Origin: Oscillospiraceae bacterium
Lineage (GTDB): Bacteria > Bacillota > Clostridia > Oscillospirales > Oscillospiraceae
Assembly (NCBI GenBank): GCA_015068155.1
Contig: SVLC01000016.1
Coordinates: 1-37,108 of the forward strand
Direction of reading: 5' to 3'
Length of the DNA: 37,108 nt
Shown: in pieces, positions 22,003 through 29,598 of the stretch
Numbering within the stretch: the stretch's first letter is position 1
Layout: each line of letters starts with the position of its first letter
Notes under the pieces: generated by a model
Seen by the model: the letters and a program-made list of their open reading frames with translations, nothing else
Databases searched by the model: none
What the model was told of the DNA's origin: nothing
Position numbers and translations under genes: made by a program

Positions 22003-24531
22003 ATGAGGAAACGAATAAAATGGATCGCCGTGTGCACGATGGGTGTACTTAGTGCGGCCATAATTTCCTGTTTGGTCCTGTGGGATGGGCAAGGTGAGCA
22101 TCCGCCCCGGGAATCAATGCCGCCGGGACTTGCTGCGCCCAGCAGTAAGCCATCGCCGCCGGCCACCACAGAACCTACGGTGCATATTTGCGAATTTATC
22201 TACTGCAGCACCCAACAGCCCACCTGCACCGCCGAGGGCAAAAAGGTATTTGCCTGTGTCTGCGGCCTGCAGCAGGAAGAAGCGATTCCTAAAATTGACC
22301 ACACCTATGTGTACGATCACACCGTAGAAGCCACCTGTACCACCGAAGGTAAGACAGTGTACACCTGCGTTTGCGGCGACGAGCAAACCGAAACCATCCC
22401 CATGCTGGCCCATAGCTATCAGTACAGCCACACGGTGGAGGCCACCTGCACCGCCGAGGGCAAAAAGGTGTTTGCCTGCGTTTGCGGCCTGCAGCAGGAA
22501 GAAGCGATTCCCAAAATTGACCATACTTATGTGTACGATCACACCGTAGAAGCCACCTGTACCACCGAAGGTAAGACGGTGTATACCTGCGTTTGCGGCG
22601 ACGAGCAGACCGAAACCATCCCCATGCTGGCCCATAGCTATCAGTACAGCCACACGGTGGAGGCCACCTGTACCGCCGAGGGCAAAAAGGTGTTTGCCTG
22701 TGTCTGCGGTCTGCAGCAGGAAGAAGCGATTCCTAAAATTGACCATACTTATGTGTACGATCACACCGTAGAAGCCACCTGCACCACCGAAGGTAAGACG
22801 GTGTATACCTGCGTCTGCGGCAAGCAGTTGCAACAGACCATTCCTGTTATCGATCACAGTTATACATTCAGCTACACGGAAGAACCCACCTGCGTAACAG
22901 AGGGCAAGACAGTTTATGCCTGTGTCTGCGGCCAACAGCGCATAGAAGCGCTGCCGAAAACCGACCATGTTTACCGGTTGCATCAAACGGTGGATGCCAC
23001 CTGCACTGCTGAAGGCAAGCAGATCTACAGTTGCATCTGCGGCCAGCAGAGGATCGAGTCCATACCCATGACCCCCCATAGCTATGTCTACGACCATACC
23101 GTAGAAGCCACCTGTACCGCCGAGGGAAAAACAGTGTATAGCTGCGTCTGCGGCCTGCAGAAAACAGAACCTATCGCAAAAAAACCCCATAGCTATCTCT
23201 ACAGCCATACGGTGGATGCCACCTGTACTGCCGAAGGCAGGATGGTATACACCTGTGTCTGTGGTCTGCAGAAAACAGAACCCATCGCAAAAATCCCCCA
23301 CAGCTATCTCTACAGCCATACAGTGGAGGCCACCTGTACTGCCGAAGGTAAGAAGGTATACGCCTGTGTTTGCGGCAAGCAAAGAACCGAGTCCATTGCC
23401 AAACTGCCCCACAGCTACCAATACAGCCACACGGTGGAGGCCACCTGCACCGCCGAGGGTAAAACGGTATACGCCTGCGTTTGCGGCAGGCAAAGAACCG
23501 AGTTCATCGCCAAGCTGCCCCACAGCTACCAATACAGCCATACGGTGGAGGCCACCTGCACCGCCACCGGCAAGATGGTATATGTCTGTGTCTGCGGCAA
23601 GCAAAGCATTCAGACCCTGGCGATGCTGGCCCATAACTATCAGTGTACGGAGACCCTGGAGCCTACCCAAACGGCAGAGGGTTACCGGATCTATGTTTGC
23701 GCCGGTTGCCGGCATTCGTATACCGATATTCTGGAGAAGCTGCCGCCGTCGTATATGACGGAGCATTGCCGGGAGAGCTTGCTGGGCAAGGCGTTGCCCC
23801 ATACCACATATTATACCTACATGATGCCCATTATGGCCCGTTACGCCGCTAAGCTGAGCAGGGAGGCGTCCCTGGCCGCCGGTCTGCTGGCAATGCCCGC
23901 CTATGACAGCCGGGATGCCTTTGTGGAGGAATTCCGGGTGGTTTATCGCTATATGTACTTTAATGTACCCCATTCGGTGGTATCCGATCAGGCTGCCGGC
24001 ACGGCGCAGTTTTTGGCTTGGTCGGACAATGAGCAGTATCGTCTGCTGGAATGCTGCTATGATGAGGTGTACCGCATTTTGGACCAGCTGGGCATCGACG
24101 GAACCACCAGTAAGTACGATGCCATTTACCGCATCAACGACTATCTGTGTGAAAGCCGGTTCTATCAGACTGCGGCGGACCAGGACATGACCGATTACTA
24201 CAACAACTCCACCTATTTTTCCATATTTGCCTGTGGCGCCAACTGCCATAACTACGCCATCGCCTTCCAGATGCTATGCCTGGGCGCCGGTATCGAGTGC
24301 CATTACTATCCCTCCAAGTCCATGAACCACGCCTGGAATTTGGTGTATATGGAAGACGGTACCAGTTATTGGGTGGACGTGTGCTGGAATGATGCTCAGT
24401 ACCAGTTCTCCGACGGCCGGGTGGTGGAGACCTCCGTGGCCAACGGCGTGCCCGCCGCTTCTGTGAAGCGTCTGCGGGAGAGCTATTTGCTGATCACCAC
24501 GGAAAAACTGCTGGTGGACCATAAGCTGTAA
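22003..24531 (+). CDS. Exported protein with 14 Cys-rich 37-residue repeats and a transglutaminase-like domain
   Basis: The preferred start (22003) gives 842 residues beginning MRKRIKWIAVCTMGVLSAAI, a signal peptide or membrane anchor; GAGG lies 12 nt upstream. An open extension of 50 residues lies before it but has no export signal of its own. After about 45 residues come 14 tandem repeats of 37 residues with the pattern H-S-Y ... HTVEATCTAEGK ... VYxCVCGxQ. Each has one Cys, then a CxC pair, and a leading His, suggesting disulphide or zinc-stabilised small folds. The last 250 residues form a transglutaminase/protease-like domain: catalytic Cys in CGANCHNYAIAF, His in MNHAWNLVY and Asp in YWVDVCWND. 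The role is probably at the cell surface; substrate unknown. Confidence 0.85.
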   Translation: MRKRIKWIAVCTMGVLSAAIISCLVLWDGQGEHPPRESMPPGLAAPSSKPSPPATTEPTVHICEFIYCSTQQPTCTAEGKKVFACVCGLQQEEAIPKIDHTYVYDHTVEATCTTEGKTVYTCVCGDEQTETIPMLAHSYQYSHTVEATCTAEGKKVFACVCGLQQEEAIPKIDHTYVYDHTVEATCTTEGKTVYTCVCGDEQTETIPMLAHSYQYSHTVEATCTAEGKKVFACVCGLQQEEAIPKIDHTYVYDHTVEATCTTEGKTVYTCVCGKQLQQTIPVIDHSYTFSYTEEPTCVTEGKTVYACVCGQQRIEALPKTDHVYRLHQTVDATCTAEGKQIYSCICGQQRIESIPMTPHSYVYDHTVEATCTAEGKTVYSCVCGLQKTEPIAKKPHSYLYSHTVDATCTAEGRMVYTCVCGLQKTEPIAKIPHSYLYSHTVEATCTAEGKKVYACVCGKQRTESIAKLPHSYQYSHTVEATCTAEGKTVYACVCGRQRTEFIAKLPHSYQYSHTVEATCTATGKMVYVCVCGKQSIQTLAMLAHNYQCTETLEPTQTAEGYRIYVCAGCRHSYTDILEKLPPSYMTEHCRESLLGKALPHTTYYTYMMPIMARYAAKLSREASLAAGLLAMPAYDSRDAFVEEFRVVYRYMYFNVPHSVVSDQAAGTAQFLAWSDNEQYRLLECCYDEVYRILDQLGIDGTTSKYDAIYRINDYLCESRFYQTAADQDMTDYYNNSTYFSIFACGANCHNYAIAFQMLCLGAGIECHYYPSKSMNHAWNLVYMEDGTSYWVDVCWNDAQYQFSDGRVVETSVANGVPAASVKRLRESYLLITTEKLLVDHKL
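22216..23640 (+). repeat. Tandem 111-bp coding repeats, with a near-identical 222-bp higher-order unit
   Basis: The Cys-rich repeats are each 111 bp. The first five alternate as two types (GLQQEEAIPKID and GDEQTETIPMLA), so a 222-bp pair recurs about 2.5 times from about 22216 to 22830 with only scattered silent changes. Later copies are more divergent. This is the signature of recent expansion by unequal recombination or slippage. Confidence 0.9.
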
Positions 24532-24569
24532 CAACGAAAAAACAGTCCCGCAGGAGGAAATTTCTGCCG

Positions 24570-24633
24570 TGATATGCTACCCCCATAAAAAACAGTTTCC
24601 TTTTTCACTGTCTCTTATGGGGGTAGCATATCA
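24570..24633. mobile_element. 64-bp IS-end hairpin (solo inverted ends, MITE-like)
   Basis: The block begins TGATATGCTACCCCCATAA and ends with its exact complement, TTATGGGGGTAGCATATCA; the inner parts (AAAACAGT and ACTGTCTC) continue the symmetry. The outer TGATATGCT and CCCC run match the IS3-like end at 1-124, though the inner sequence differs. There is no room for a transposase. It lies 36 bp after the Cys-repeat protein stop. No clear target duplication is visible. Confidence 0.65.
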
Positions 24634-24644
24634 CTTAATCAAAA

Positions 24645-24692
24645 GCAGTCCCTAAGAGGTACCAATTCCGCCTCTTTTGGGACTGCTTTTTC
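24645..24692 (+). terminator. Terminator downstream of the Cys-repeat transglutaminase-like gene
   Basis: GCAGTCCC and AAGAGG pair with CCTCTT and GGGACTGC around a loop of about 12 nt, followed by TTTTTCTTTG. The hairpin-shaped IS end lies between it and the gene. Confidence 0.75.
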
Positions 24693-24749
24693 TTTGTCTG
24701 CCGTTTCTGCCAAAACCTGTTTTGCGGCAGACGAACATTTTGCACCTTT

Positions 24750-25022
24750 TCAGGGAGTTGCGCCAATGGTTGTATTGAGCACCCCAGATCCTTCGCTCAG
24801 ATAGGTATCGGGTGCATAGCGCATGATCTTCAACCGAATTCCAGTGCCTGCAGAAAGTGCCCGAATCAGTTCCACATCCTTCACATATTCACCCGGTTTC
24901 AAAAGTCCGGTTTCCCCCAGGCTGTTGTCATTTTCGTCCAACACGCGGAGTTTGAGATAGACATTGTTGCCTTCCGCATTGGTAAAATATACGGTTGCTT
25001 TGTTGCTGTCCATGGTAACATT
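24750..25022 (-). pseudogene. C-terminal fragment of a surface protein, joined to a broken LysR gene
   Basis: The frame (87 residues from the first ATG, 25013) reads as beta-rich sequence, with TVYFTNAEGNNVYLKLRVLD and LGETGLLKPGEYVKDVEL. This resembles extracellular domains seen in surface or pilus-like proteins of gut Clostridia; I cannot name the family with certainty. It has no start of its own: no ribosome binding site, no signal peptide, and upstream the sequence becomes a LysR-type regulator in another frame. It is therefore most likely the tail of a larger gene whose front was replaced by recombination. Confidence 0.55.
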
Positions 25023-25254
25023 GGCGCAGGATGTTTTTGGCTTCCCGGTAAACCCATTCGCCTTCCTCGGTTAGCGTGACCCGCTGCCGGGCACCGCGCT
25101 GGATCAGACGGACATTCAAGGCGTGCTCCAACATATTGATATGGGAACTGACGGTGGATTGGGTCAGATACATAGCCTCCGCCGCTTTGGTAAAGCTGTG
25201 AAATTCTGCCGTGGCCACAAAGACCTCCAATTGCCGCAGATTGATCTCTAACAT
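25020..25254 (-). pseudogene. LysR-family regulator, truncated after the DNA-binding domain
   Basis: The first 75 or so residues are a textbook LysR helix-turn-helix: MLEINLRQLEVFVATAEFHSF, then TKAAEAMYLTQSTVSSHINMLE, then RVTLTEEGEWVYREAKNIL. A GGGG site lies 7 nt before the ATG. Family members have about 300 residues with a periplasmic-protein-like sensor domain; here homology stops near 25020 and the frame runs on for about 30 residues through the surface-protein fragment in the wrong frame. The product, if made, would be a DNA-binding domain alone. An ATCGAT-type palindrome upstream (about 25282-25296) is still in place. Confidence 0.75.
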
Positions 25255-25281
25255 ATAAATGCCCCTTTAATAACAGGTATT

Positions 25282-25296
25282 GATCGATAAAATCGA
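25282..25296. promoter_or_regulatory. Palindrome upstream of the LysR remnant
   Basis: ATCGAT, three bases and ATCGAT form an inverted repeat overlapping a TATAAT-like sequence on the minus strand. LysR proteins bind T-N11-A palindromes of this kind at their own promoters. Confidence 0.35.
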
Positions 25297-25498
25297 TTAT
25301 AGTCCATCTTATTTAAGGGAAAAGGTCAAGAAGAATGGATGTGGTGCGTTGGGAAAGCAGGCCATTACGGGAAAAACCACAGCCAAATGTAGCAATACGC
25401 AAAGGATCTCGATAGTTTTACTGCTATCCGGGGATCGCTTCGTACCGTACAGGCCTGGCGCCTGTGAATAACTGTCCAAAACAGTAGCCGGGGTGCAA

Positions 25499-25570
25499 AT
25501 GAAAAAAATCACCGATATAATTAACAATATATGGTACTTGTTTTATGCTGTATGCATACTTATTATATAG
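25499..25570 (+). CDS. Possible 23-residue membrane peptide
   Basis: An ATG at 25499 follows GGGG by 5 nt and encodes MKKITDIINNIWYLFYAVCI plus LII before a stop. The product would be one hydrophobic helix after a short charged start, as in small toxin-like or regulatory membrane peptides. The sequence is AT-rich, so a chance open frame is quite possible. The rest of the 25255-25709 gap has no other gene I can support. Confidence 0.25.
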   Translation: MKKITDIINNIWYLFYAVCILII

Positions 25571-25644
25571 TATAAACCATAGGAAGGCGCGGCATTTTTG
25601 TCGCAGATAAGGTTTTTTTAAATTTCTATCGTAAAATGTGACAA

Positions 25645-25666
25645 AATTTTGAATATTTGTCGTCTT
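25645..25666. promoter_or_regulatory. Palindrome upstream of the surface-protein remnant
   Basis: GACAAA and TTTGTC bracket an AT-rich centre, about 45 bp upstream of the start at 25710. It could be an operator or leader hairpin; a clear -35/-10 pair was not identified. Confidence 0.3.
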
Positions 25667-25709
25667 ATATATTACAACTGTTCATCTGCTGTAGAAGGGA
25701 AGTGGTATT

Positions 25710-27991
25710 ATGGGCGGACACAAGACGCCGAAGGCGTTCGCCAGCGATGAAGAGATCATATCACCGCTGCTACCACCGTCTATGCCAAGTGGGCAGATAC
25801 CGTGCTTGGTCAGGATGAATATATGGTATCCTTCGACCTGGGCTATGAAACCGAGGGCTACGCCGAACTGTCGGAGCCTTTTGGCAAGGCGTTGGTTGTA
25901 GATGGCAGCAGTATGGATCTGATGAGCAATTGCACTTATGCGGATGTTGCGGCAGCAATTGACTACTTATCCGATGCGGATAACGAATTCCTTCAATTCT
26001 GCGATTACATGGAAGCGTTTATGGAGGAATATGGCGATCTGCCTCTGTTCGGTGTGCAAACGATTCGGCGGGCTATCGGTTATGTGACCAGAGAAAATGT
26101 AGAGTCTGCCCTACAGGTTCTGAAATTTCTGAAAACCATTCATGATGATTTGGCACCGGTACCGGAGAAATGGACGGAAGCAGACCTTGCCCAACATGGC
26201 AAGACCATTGAGGCCGCTGCCAGACATATCCGCAATTTTGAAAATCCTGCCCTCGTTATGAAACTCTGCTCCGTGGTATCCGCATGGAGAGCAAAGAACG
26301 ACTATATCGAGATTTTGTATACGTATTATTATTCCCATCAGCCCAGCCTTCTGGTGGAGGATCTGTGGGGGCGTATTCCTTTGCCCGGCAAATTGCAAAT
26401 GCTGTACGATTATATCGTTCAGGCCTCCACGGTTTTGCAAACTGTGGAAGCTATGGGTGCCCAGTCGCTGTGGTATGATTTGGTGAATTTCCATTACTAT
26501 TGCACCATGTGCGAAAAAACAACGGAAGAAATCATGACCGGCACGGATGAACTGAGCAAAAAGCTGTATGCCTTTATTGATTTTGATTCGCTTCAGGAGA
26601 ACTATTTGCTGTATAGCAGTATGGGCTACCTAAACCTGACCGGTCCGCTGTACGGAGATCCGGAATATGCACAGTTGCTGCAGGATTTTATGGGAATTTA
26701 CATCCAGGCCGTGAAGCAGTACGGCCAGGTAGATCTGGACGAGAATCAAGCGCTGCTGCAAAGCATTTTTGACCGATTCAGCGCTTTGACACCGGCAAAA
26801 CAGAGAGCCTTTTTGTCCTCGCTGTATTACAATTATGGCCGCGAAGAAGTGTACGATTCCATGCTGATGGATTATGCGGAGGGTACGGCCAACGGTACAT
26901 TCGTATATTTGATGGTTGCCTATTTCAGGCAATATCTGCCGGAAAGCACCCATGCCATGTTGCAGGATTTGCTGCTGGCAATGGAATATTACATGAATAA
27001 CAGCTTGTATGCCGATGCGCTGAGCAACTTTGATGCCAAAATGGAAAGCCTCCGGGCAGCTTATCAGACCTTGTCCCAGGAGGACCAAGCAGCGTTTGAC
27101 CAATATCTTGGCAAAACTTACCGGAAATATCTGCGTCTGCACGAGATTCAAAAGAATGGTGTTTCCGTGGATCAGCAGAGCTATCAGCCGCTGTTCCAGG
27201 AAATGGTCCAGGCCATCCGGGATTTTGGAATCATGTATTCCAATCTTGCCAATGTGGAAACCGGCGGGCTGAATGAAGGCATGATGGCTGCTACAATTGC
27301 TGCTTATGAGCGGGCAAGTCTGCTGGCCAAGCAGATTCAGGCATTGGGCAACGATGAAATCATGGCCCTGTTCTACACCCAAATCATGGATTTCACAGAA
27401 GAAAACAGAATGCCGCTGGATACGGCACTCATGAATCTGCGGTGGAACTTTATTGTGTTAATGCACAGAACCACCTACAGCATTACCGATAGCGAGGGCG
27501 CATCCAGGTCCTATTTTGCCTGGGATTTCTATAGATCCGGTGCGCTGAGTGAGTTCTTGGGAGAGGCTTTCGGCATGATGAAGCTGCAGTACCAGGGAAG
27601 TACGGCCTTCGATGCCGCAAAGATCCAAATGCTGATGCGGATGTTCCGTGAAAATATTCTGCAAGATCCCACTGCCATCACGGCATTCTACACCTTTGAT
27701 GGAGATTATTTCTACTATGGTGGTTTGCGCAGTTTCTTTACGAAAGTGTTGACGGCGGAAAATCTGGCTTTGGCAGAAAAGCTGCTGGAGGCGGAACGTT
27801 GGCTGTGTAACTACCGTACGGCTGCGACAGAGGAGGAAAAGGCGGCGTGTTTGGCTTCGTTTGAAGCTGTAATGGCAGAGGCAGTCAATTTGTATGGCGC
27901 TGTGACCAATACGGAAAACTTTGAAACGTACCTGTCCGAAATGTACCGTTTTTATGGGCGCCTTTCTTCCCAAATGCAAACAGCCGCATAA
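25710..27991 (+). pseudogene. Surface-protein remnant: frameshifted InlB-type repeat plus a 700-residue helical region
   Basis: A start at 25710 with GAAGGGAAG upstream reads GGHKTPKAFASDEEI. One frame over, from about 25757, the sequence continues ITAATTVYAKWADTV, the typical end of an InlB/Listeria-Bacteroides repeat. The main frame (from GTG 25802, 729 residues) begins YMVSFDLGYETEGYAEL, like the start of a further repeat, and then becomes a long Tyr-, Met- and Leu-rich mostly helical protein of no family I recognise. No signal peptide is visible in either frame. The simplest view is that the front of an exported protein was lost and a one-base shift separates the two pieces. The downstream frame is long and intact, so a translated product from 25802 cannot be ruled out. 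Confidence 0.55.
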
Positions 27992-28041
27992 CCACCGATA
28001 AAAACAGCAACAATTCCCGGCTGAAAAGCCGCATCCTCCTA

Positions 28042-28084
28042 TCCAGCTAGGGCACCCCTGTATAGGGGTGCCTTAGTTGGTTTT
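28042..28084 (+). terminator. Long perfect hairpin terminator after the helical surface-protein remnant
   Basis: A 16-bp stem (CCAGCTAGGGCACCCC with GGGGTGCCTTAGTTGG, one G-T pair) has a 6-nt loop and is followed by TTTTGG. It lies 50 bp past the stop. Confidence 0.8.
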
Positions 28085-28139
28085 GGCGCTACCCCAACTA
28101 TTGACATAGAACCATTATTTACTATGGAGGTATTAGCCT

Positions 28140-28259
28140 ATGAAGAAAACCCCGCTGTGGGGAAATGCATTACTAATCTTAAACGTTCACCTGGAGTATG
28201 ACACCCTTAATCGATATCAATTGTATAGGAAGGAGGCATCCGATGATGCGGACAAATGA
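28140..28259 (+). CDS. Small 39-residue protein coupled to an excisionase remnant
   Basis: The ATG at 28140 has GGAGG 9 nt upstream. The product begins MKKTPLWGNALLILNVHLEY and ends YRKEASDDADK, and I do not recognise a family. Its end overlaps the start of the excisionase-like frame by 17 nt, the compact overlap usual in the recombination modules of integrative elements. It probably belongs to the same decayed element. No promoter is convincing, although TTGACA occurs at 28101. Confidence 0.45.
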   Translation: MKKTPLWGNALLILNVHLEYDTLNRYQLYRKEASDDADK

Positions 28260-28383
28260 GATCCCCTATTGGGAGAAGTATATGCTGACGCAGCGGGAAG
28301 CGGCGGAATATTTCCACATCGGCGAAAATATCATAAATGACTGGATATACGAGTTCCGATGTGATATAATGAAAAAAACATAA
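28243..28383 (+). pseudogene. Truncated Tn916-type excisionase (Xis)
   Basis: The frame starts at 28243 (or 28246) with AAGGAGG 7 nt upstream and reads MMRTNEIPYWEKYMLTQREA, then AEYFHIGEN. This matches the start of Tn916-family Xis proteins (DIPIWEKYTLTIEEA, YFRIGENKLR). Xis proteins have about 65-70 residues; here similarity ends after GEN and the frame closes after 46. Xis bends DNA at element ends and steers Int toward excision. The integrase that normally follows is absent and a phosphatase gene is in its place, so only a fragment of an integrative element remains. Confidence 0.65.
28342..28370 (+). promoter_or_regulatory. Promoter of the phosphatase-DUF2284 operon, lying inside the Xis remnant
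   Basis: TGGATA (28342-28347), a 17-bp spacer and a perfect TATAAT (28365-28370), about 27 bp before the phosphatase start. Confidence 0.6.
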
Positions 28384-28396
28384 GGGAGCGCATTGT

Positions 28397-28831
28397 ATGG
28401 TAAAGATACTGTTCGTCTGCCACGGGAATATTTGCAGGTCGCCTATGGCGGAATTTGTGATGAAGGATCTGGTGGCCAAGGCCGGGCGAAGTGGGGAATT
28501 TCACATTGCGTCCGCGGCGGTGAGCCGGGAGGAGATCGGCAATCCGGTGTATCCACCGGCCCGGCGGGAGCTGCAGCGCCACGGGATTTCCTGCGATGGC
28601 CATGCCGCCCATCAGATCACCCGGGCCGAGCTTGACGCGTATGATAAAATATACTATATGGACAGCTCCAATGCCCGGTATCTTCGCCGCCTGTTTGGCG
28701 ATGCCGCGGAAAAATGCCGGCCGCTTCTGTGCCGGGATGTGGCCGATCCCTGGTACACCGGAGATTTTGGCGCCACGTGGCGGGATATTTTGGAGGGCTG
28801 TCAGCAGATTTTGGAGGAAAGCGTATGCTGA
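28397..28831 (+). CDS. Low-molecular-weight protein tyrosine phosphatase
   Basis: These enzymes remove phosphate from protein tyrosines (or arginines) via a Cys nucleophile. The 144-residue protein shows the P-loop CHGNICRS at 8-15, at the very N-terminus (MVKILFVCHGNICRSPMAEF), and the general acid Asp in DPWYTGDF (117). Length and layout are canonical. The phospho-substrate is unknown; in Firmicutes relatives act on tyrosine kinases of polysaccharide synthesis or on phosphoarginine. GGGAG lies 8 nt before the ATG. Its last codons overlap the start of the DUF2284 gene, so the two are translationally coupled. It lies directly after mobile-element debris. Confidence 0.93.
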   Translation: MVKILFVCHGNICRSPMAEFVMKDLVAKAGRSGEFHIASAAVSREEIGNPVYPPARRELQRHGISCDGHAAHQITRAELDAYDKIYYMDSSNARYLRRLFGDAAEKCRPLLCRDVADPWYTGDFGATWRDILEGCQQILEESVC

Positions 28832-29367
28832 ATCGGGAACTTTTAGAGAATCAGCTGGCGGAATTTCCGCTGTTTGCCTATGGCTTTTTGAACCCGAAGA
28901 CCTTGGATTTTACAGAACGGGTCCGCTATATCTGCTCTACGGAGTGCCCCATGTACGGAAAAACATGGGCCTGTCCGCCGGCGGTGGGCAGCGTGGAAAA
29001 TTGCCGGGCCAAATGCCAGGCATATCCGAATTGCCTGATGATCGCCACCATTACGGAGGTCAGCGACATCGCCAATGTGCAGGAAGCGCTGGACACCCGG
29101 GGTGACCACGAAGCCATCACCACGCAGGTGGCGGCGCTGATGCAGCAGCAGGGGATCCAGCCCTACATACTCTCCACCGAGGCCTGCGCCATCTGCGAAA
29201 AATGCGCCTACCTGGATGGCCAGCCCTGCCGATTCCCGGAGAAAATGCACCCCTGCGTGGAAAGCCACGGGATTAATGTGATTCCGGCCATGGAGGCGCT
29301 GGGCGTGCCCTTTATTTCCGGAGAAAATGTGGTTACCTGGGTGAGCTTGTTGTTTTTTGTGGAATAA
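28825..29367 (+). CDS. DUF2284 family Cys-rich predicted metal-binding protein
   Basis: The 180-residue protein has about a dozen cysteines arranged in clusters: YICSTECPMYGKTWACPP (36-53), CRAKCQAYPNC, and ACAICEKCAYLDGQPC followed by MHPCVESHGI. This is the layout of DUF2284, annotated as a predicted metal-binding protein and probably carrying an Fe-S cluster or zinc. No enzyme activity is established for the family. The start at 28825 is chosen because GGAGG lies 7 nt upstream; it overlaps the phosphatase stop by 7 nt. The two form an operon that ends before the tRNA genes; no terminator hairpin was seen. Confidence 0.8.
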   Translation: MLNRELLENQLAEFPLFAYGFLNPKTLDFTERVRYICSTECPMYGKTWACPPAVGSVENCRAKCQAYPNCLMIATITEVSDIANVQEALDTRGDHEAITTQVAALMQQQGIQPYILSTEACAICEKCAYLDGQPCRFPEKMHPCVESHGINVIPAMEALGVPFISGENVVTWVSLLFFVE

Positions 29368-29383
29368 ACATGGAAAATAACTC

Positions 29384-29412
29384 TTGCAAAATGGAAAAAG
29401 GTATGATATAAT
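29384..29412 (+). promoter_or_regulatory. Promoter of the tRNA-Gln/tRNA-Lys operon
   Basis: TTGCAA (29384-29389), a 17-bp spacer and a perfect TATAAT (29407-29412), 32 bp before tRNA-Gln. Confidence 0.8.
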
Positions 29413-29444
29413 ATCGTGCGTGTCCGATGCGGGCGCACAACCAT

Positions 29445-29519
29445 TGGGATGTCGCCAAGCGGTAAGGCACCAGACTTTGACTCTGGCATTCGTAGGTTCA
29501 AATCCTGCCATCCCAGCCA
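29445..29519 (+). tRNA. tRNA-Gln (anticodon UUG)
   Basis: The acceptor arms TGGGATG and CATCCCA pair; the anticodon stem is CCAGA/TCTGG around loop CTTTGAC with anticodon TTG, and the T-arm contains GGTTCAAATCC. The CCA end is encoded (517-519 of 29 kb). It is co-transcribed with tRNA-Lys 3 bp downstream. Confidence 0.97.
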
Positions 29520-29522
29520 GTT

Positions 29523-29598
29523 GACCCGCTAGCTCAGTTGGCAGAGCAATTGCCTTTTAAGCAATGGGTCTGGAGTTCGAATCTCCAGCGGGTCACCA
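29523..29598 (+). tRNA. tRNA-Lys (anticodon UUU)
   Basis: The acceptor arms GACCCGC and GCGGGTC pair. The D-arm is GCTCAGTTGGCAGAGC, the anticodon stem TTGCC... has loop CTTTTAA with anticodon TTT, and the T-arm is CTGGAGTTCGAATCTCCAG. CCA is encoded (29596-29598). Its T-arm/acceptor sequence is repeated in inverted form after the terminator (29636-29651). Confidence 0.97.

Noticed and set aside
22114-24249. A 711-codon frame on the minus strand through the Cys-repeat region.
   Set aside because: It is the shadow of a repetitive coding sequence. The plus-strand frame has an export signal, conserved repeats and a catalytic triad.
25280-25471. A 63-codon frame on the plus strand.
   Set aside because: There is no ribosome binding site, the composition is unremarkable, and the start overlaps the LysR remnant's promoter region.
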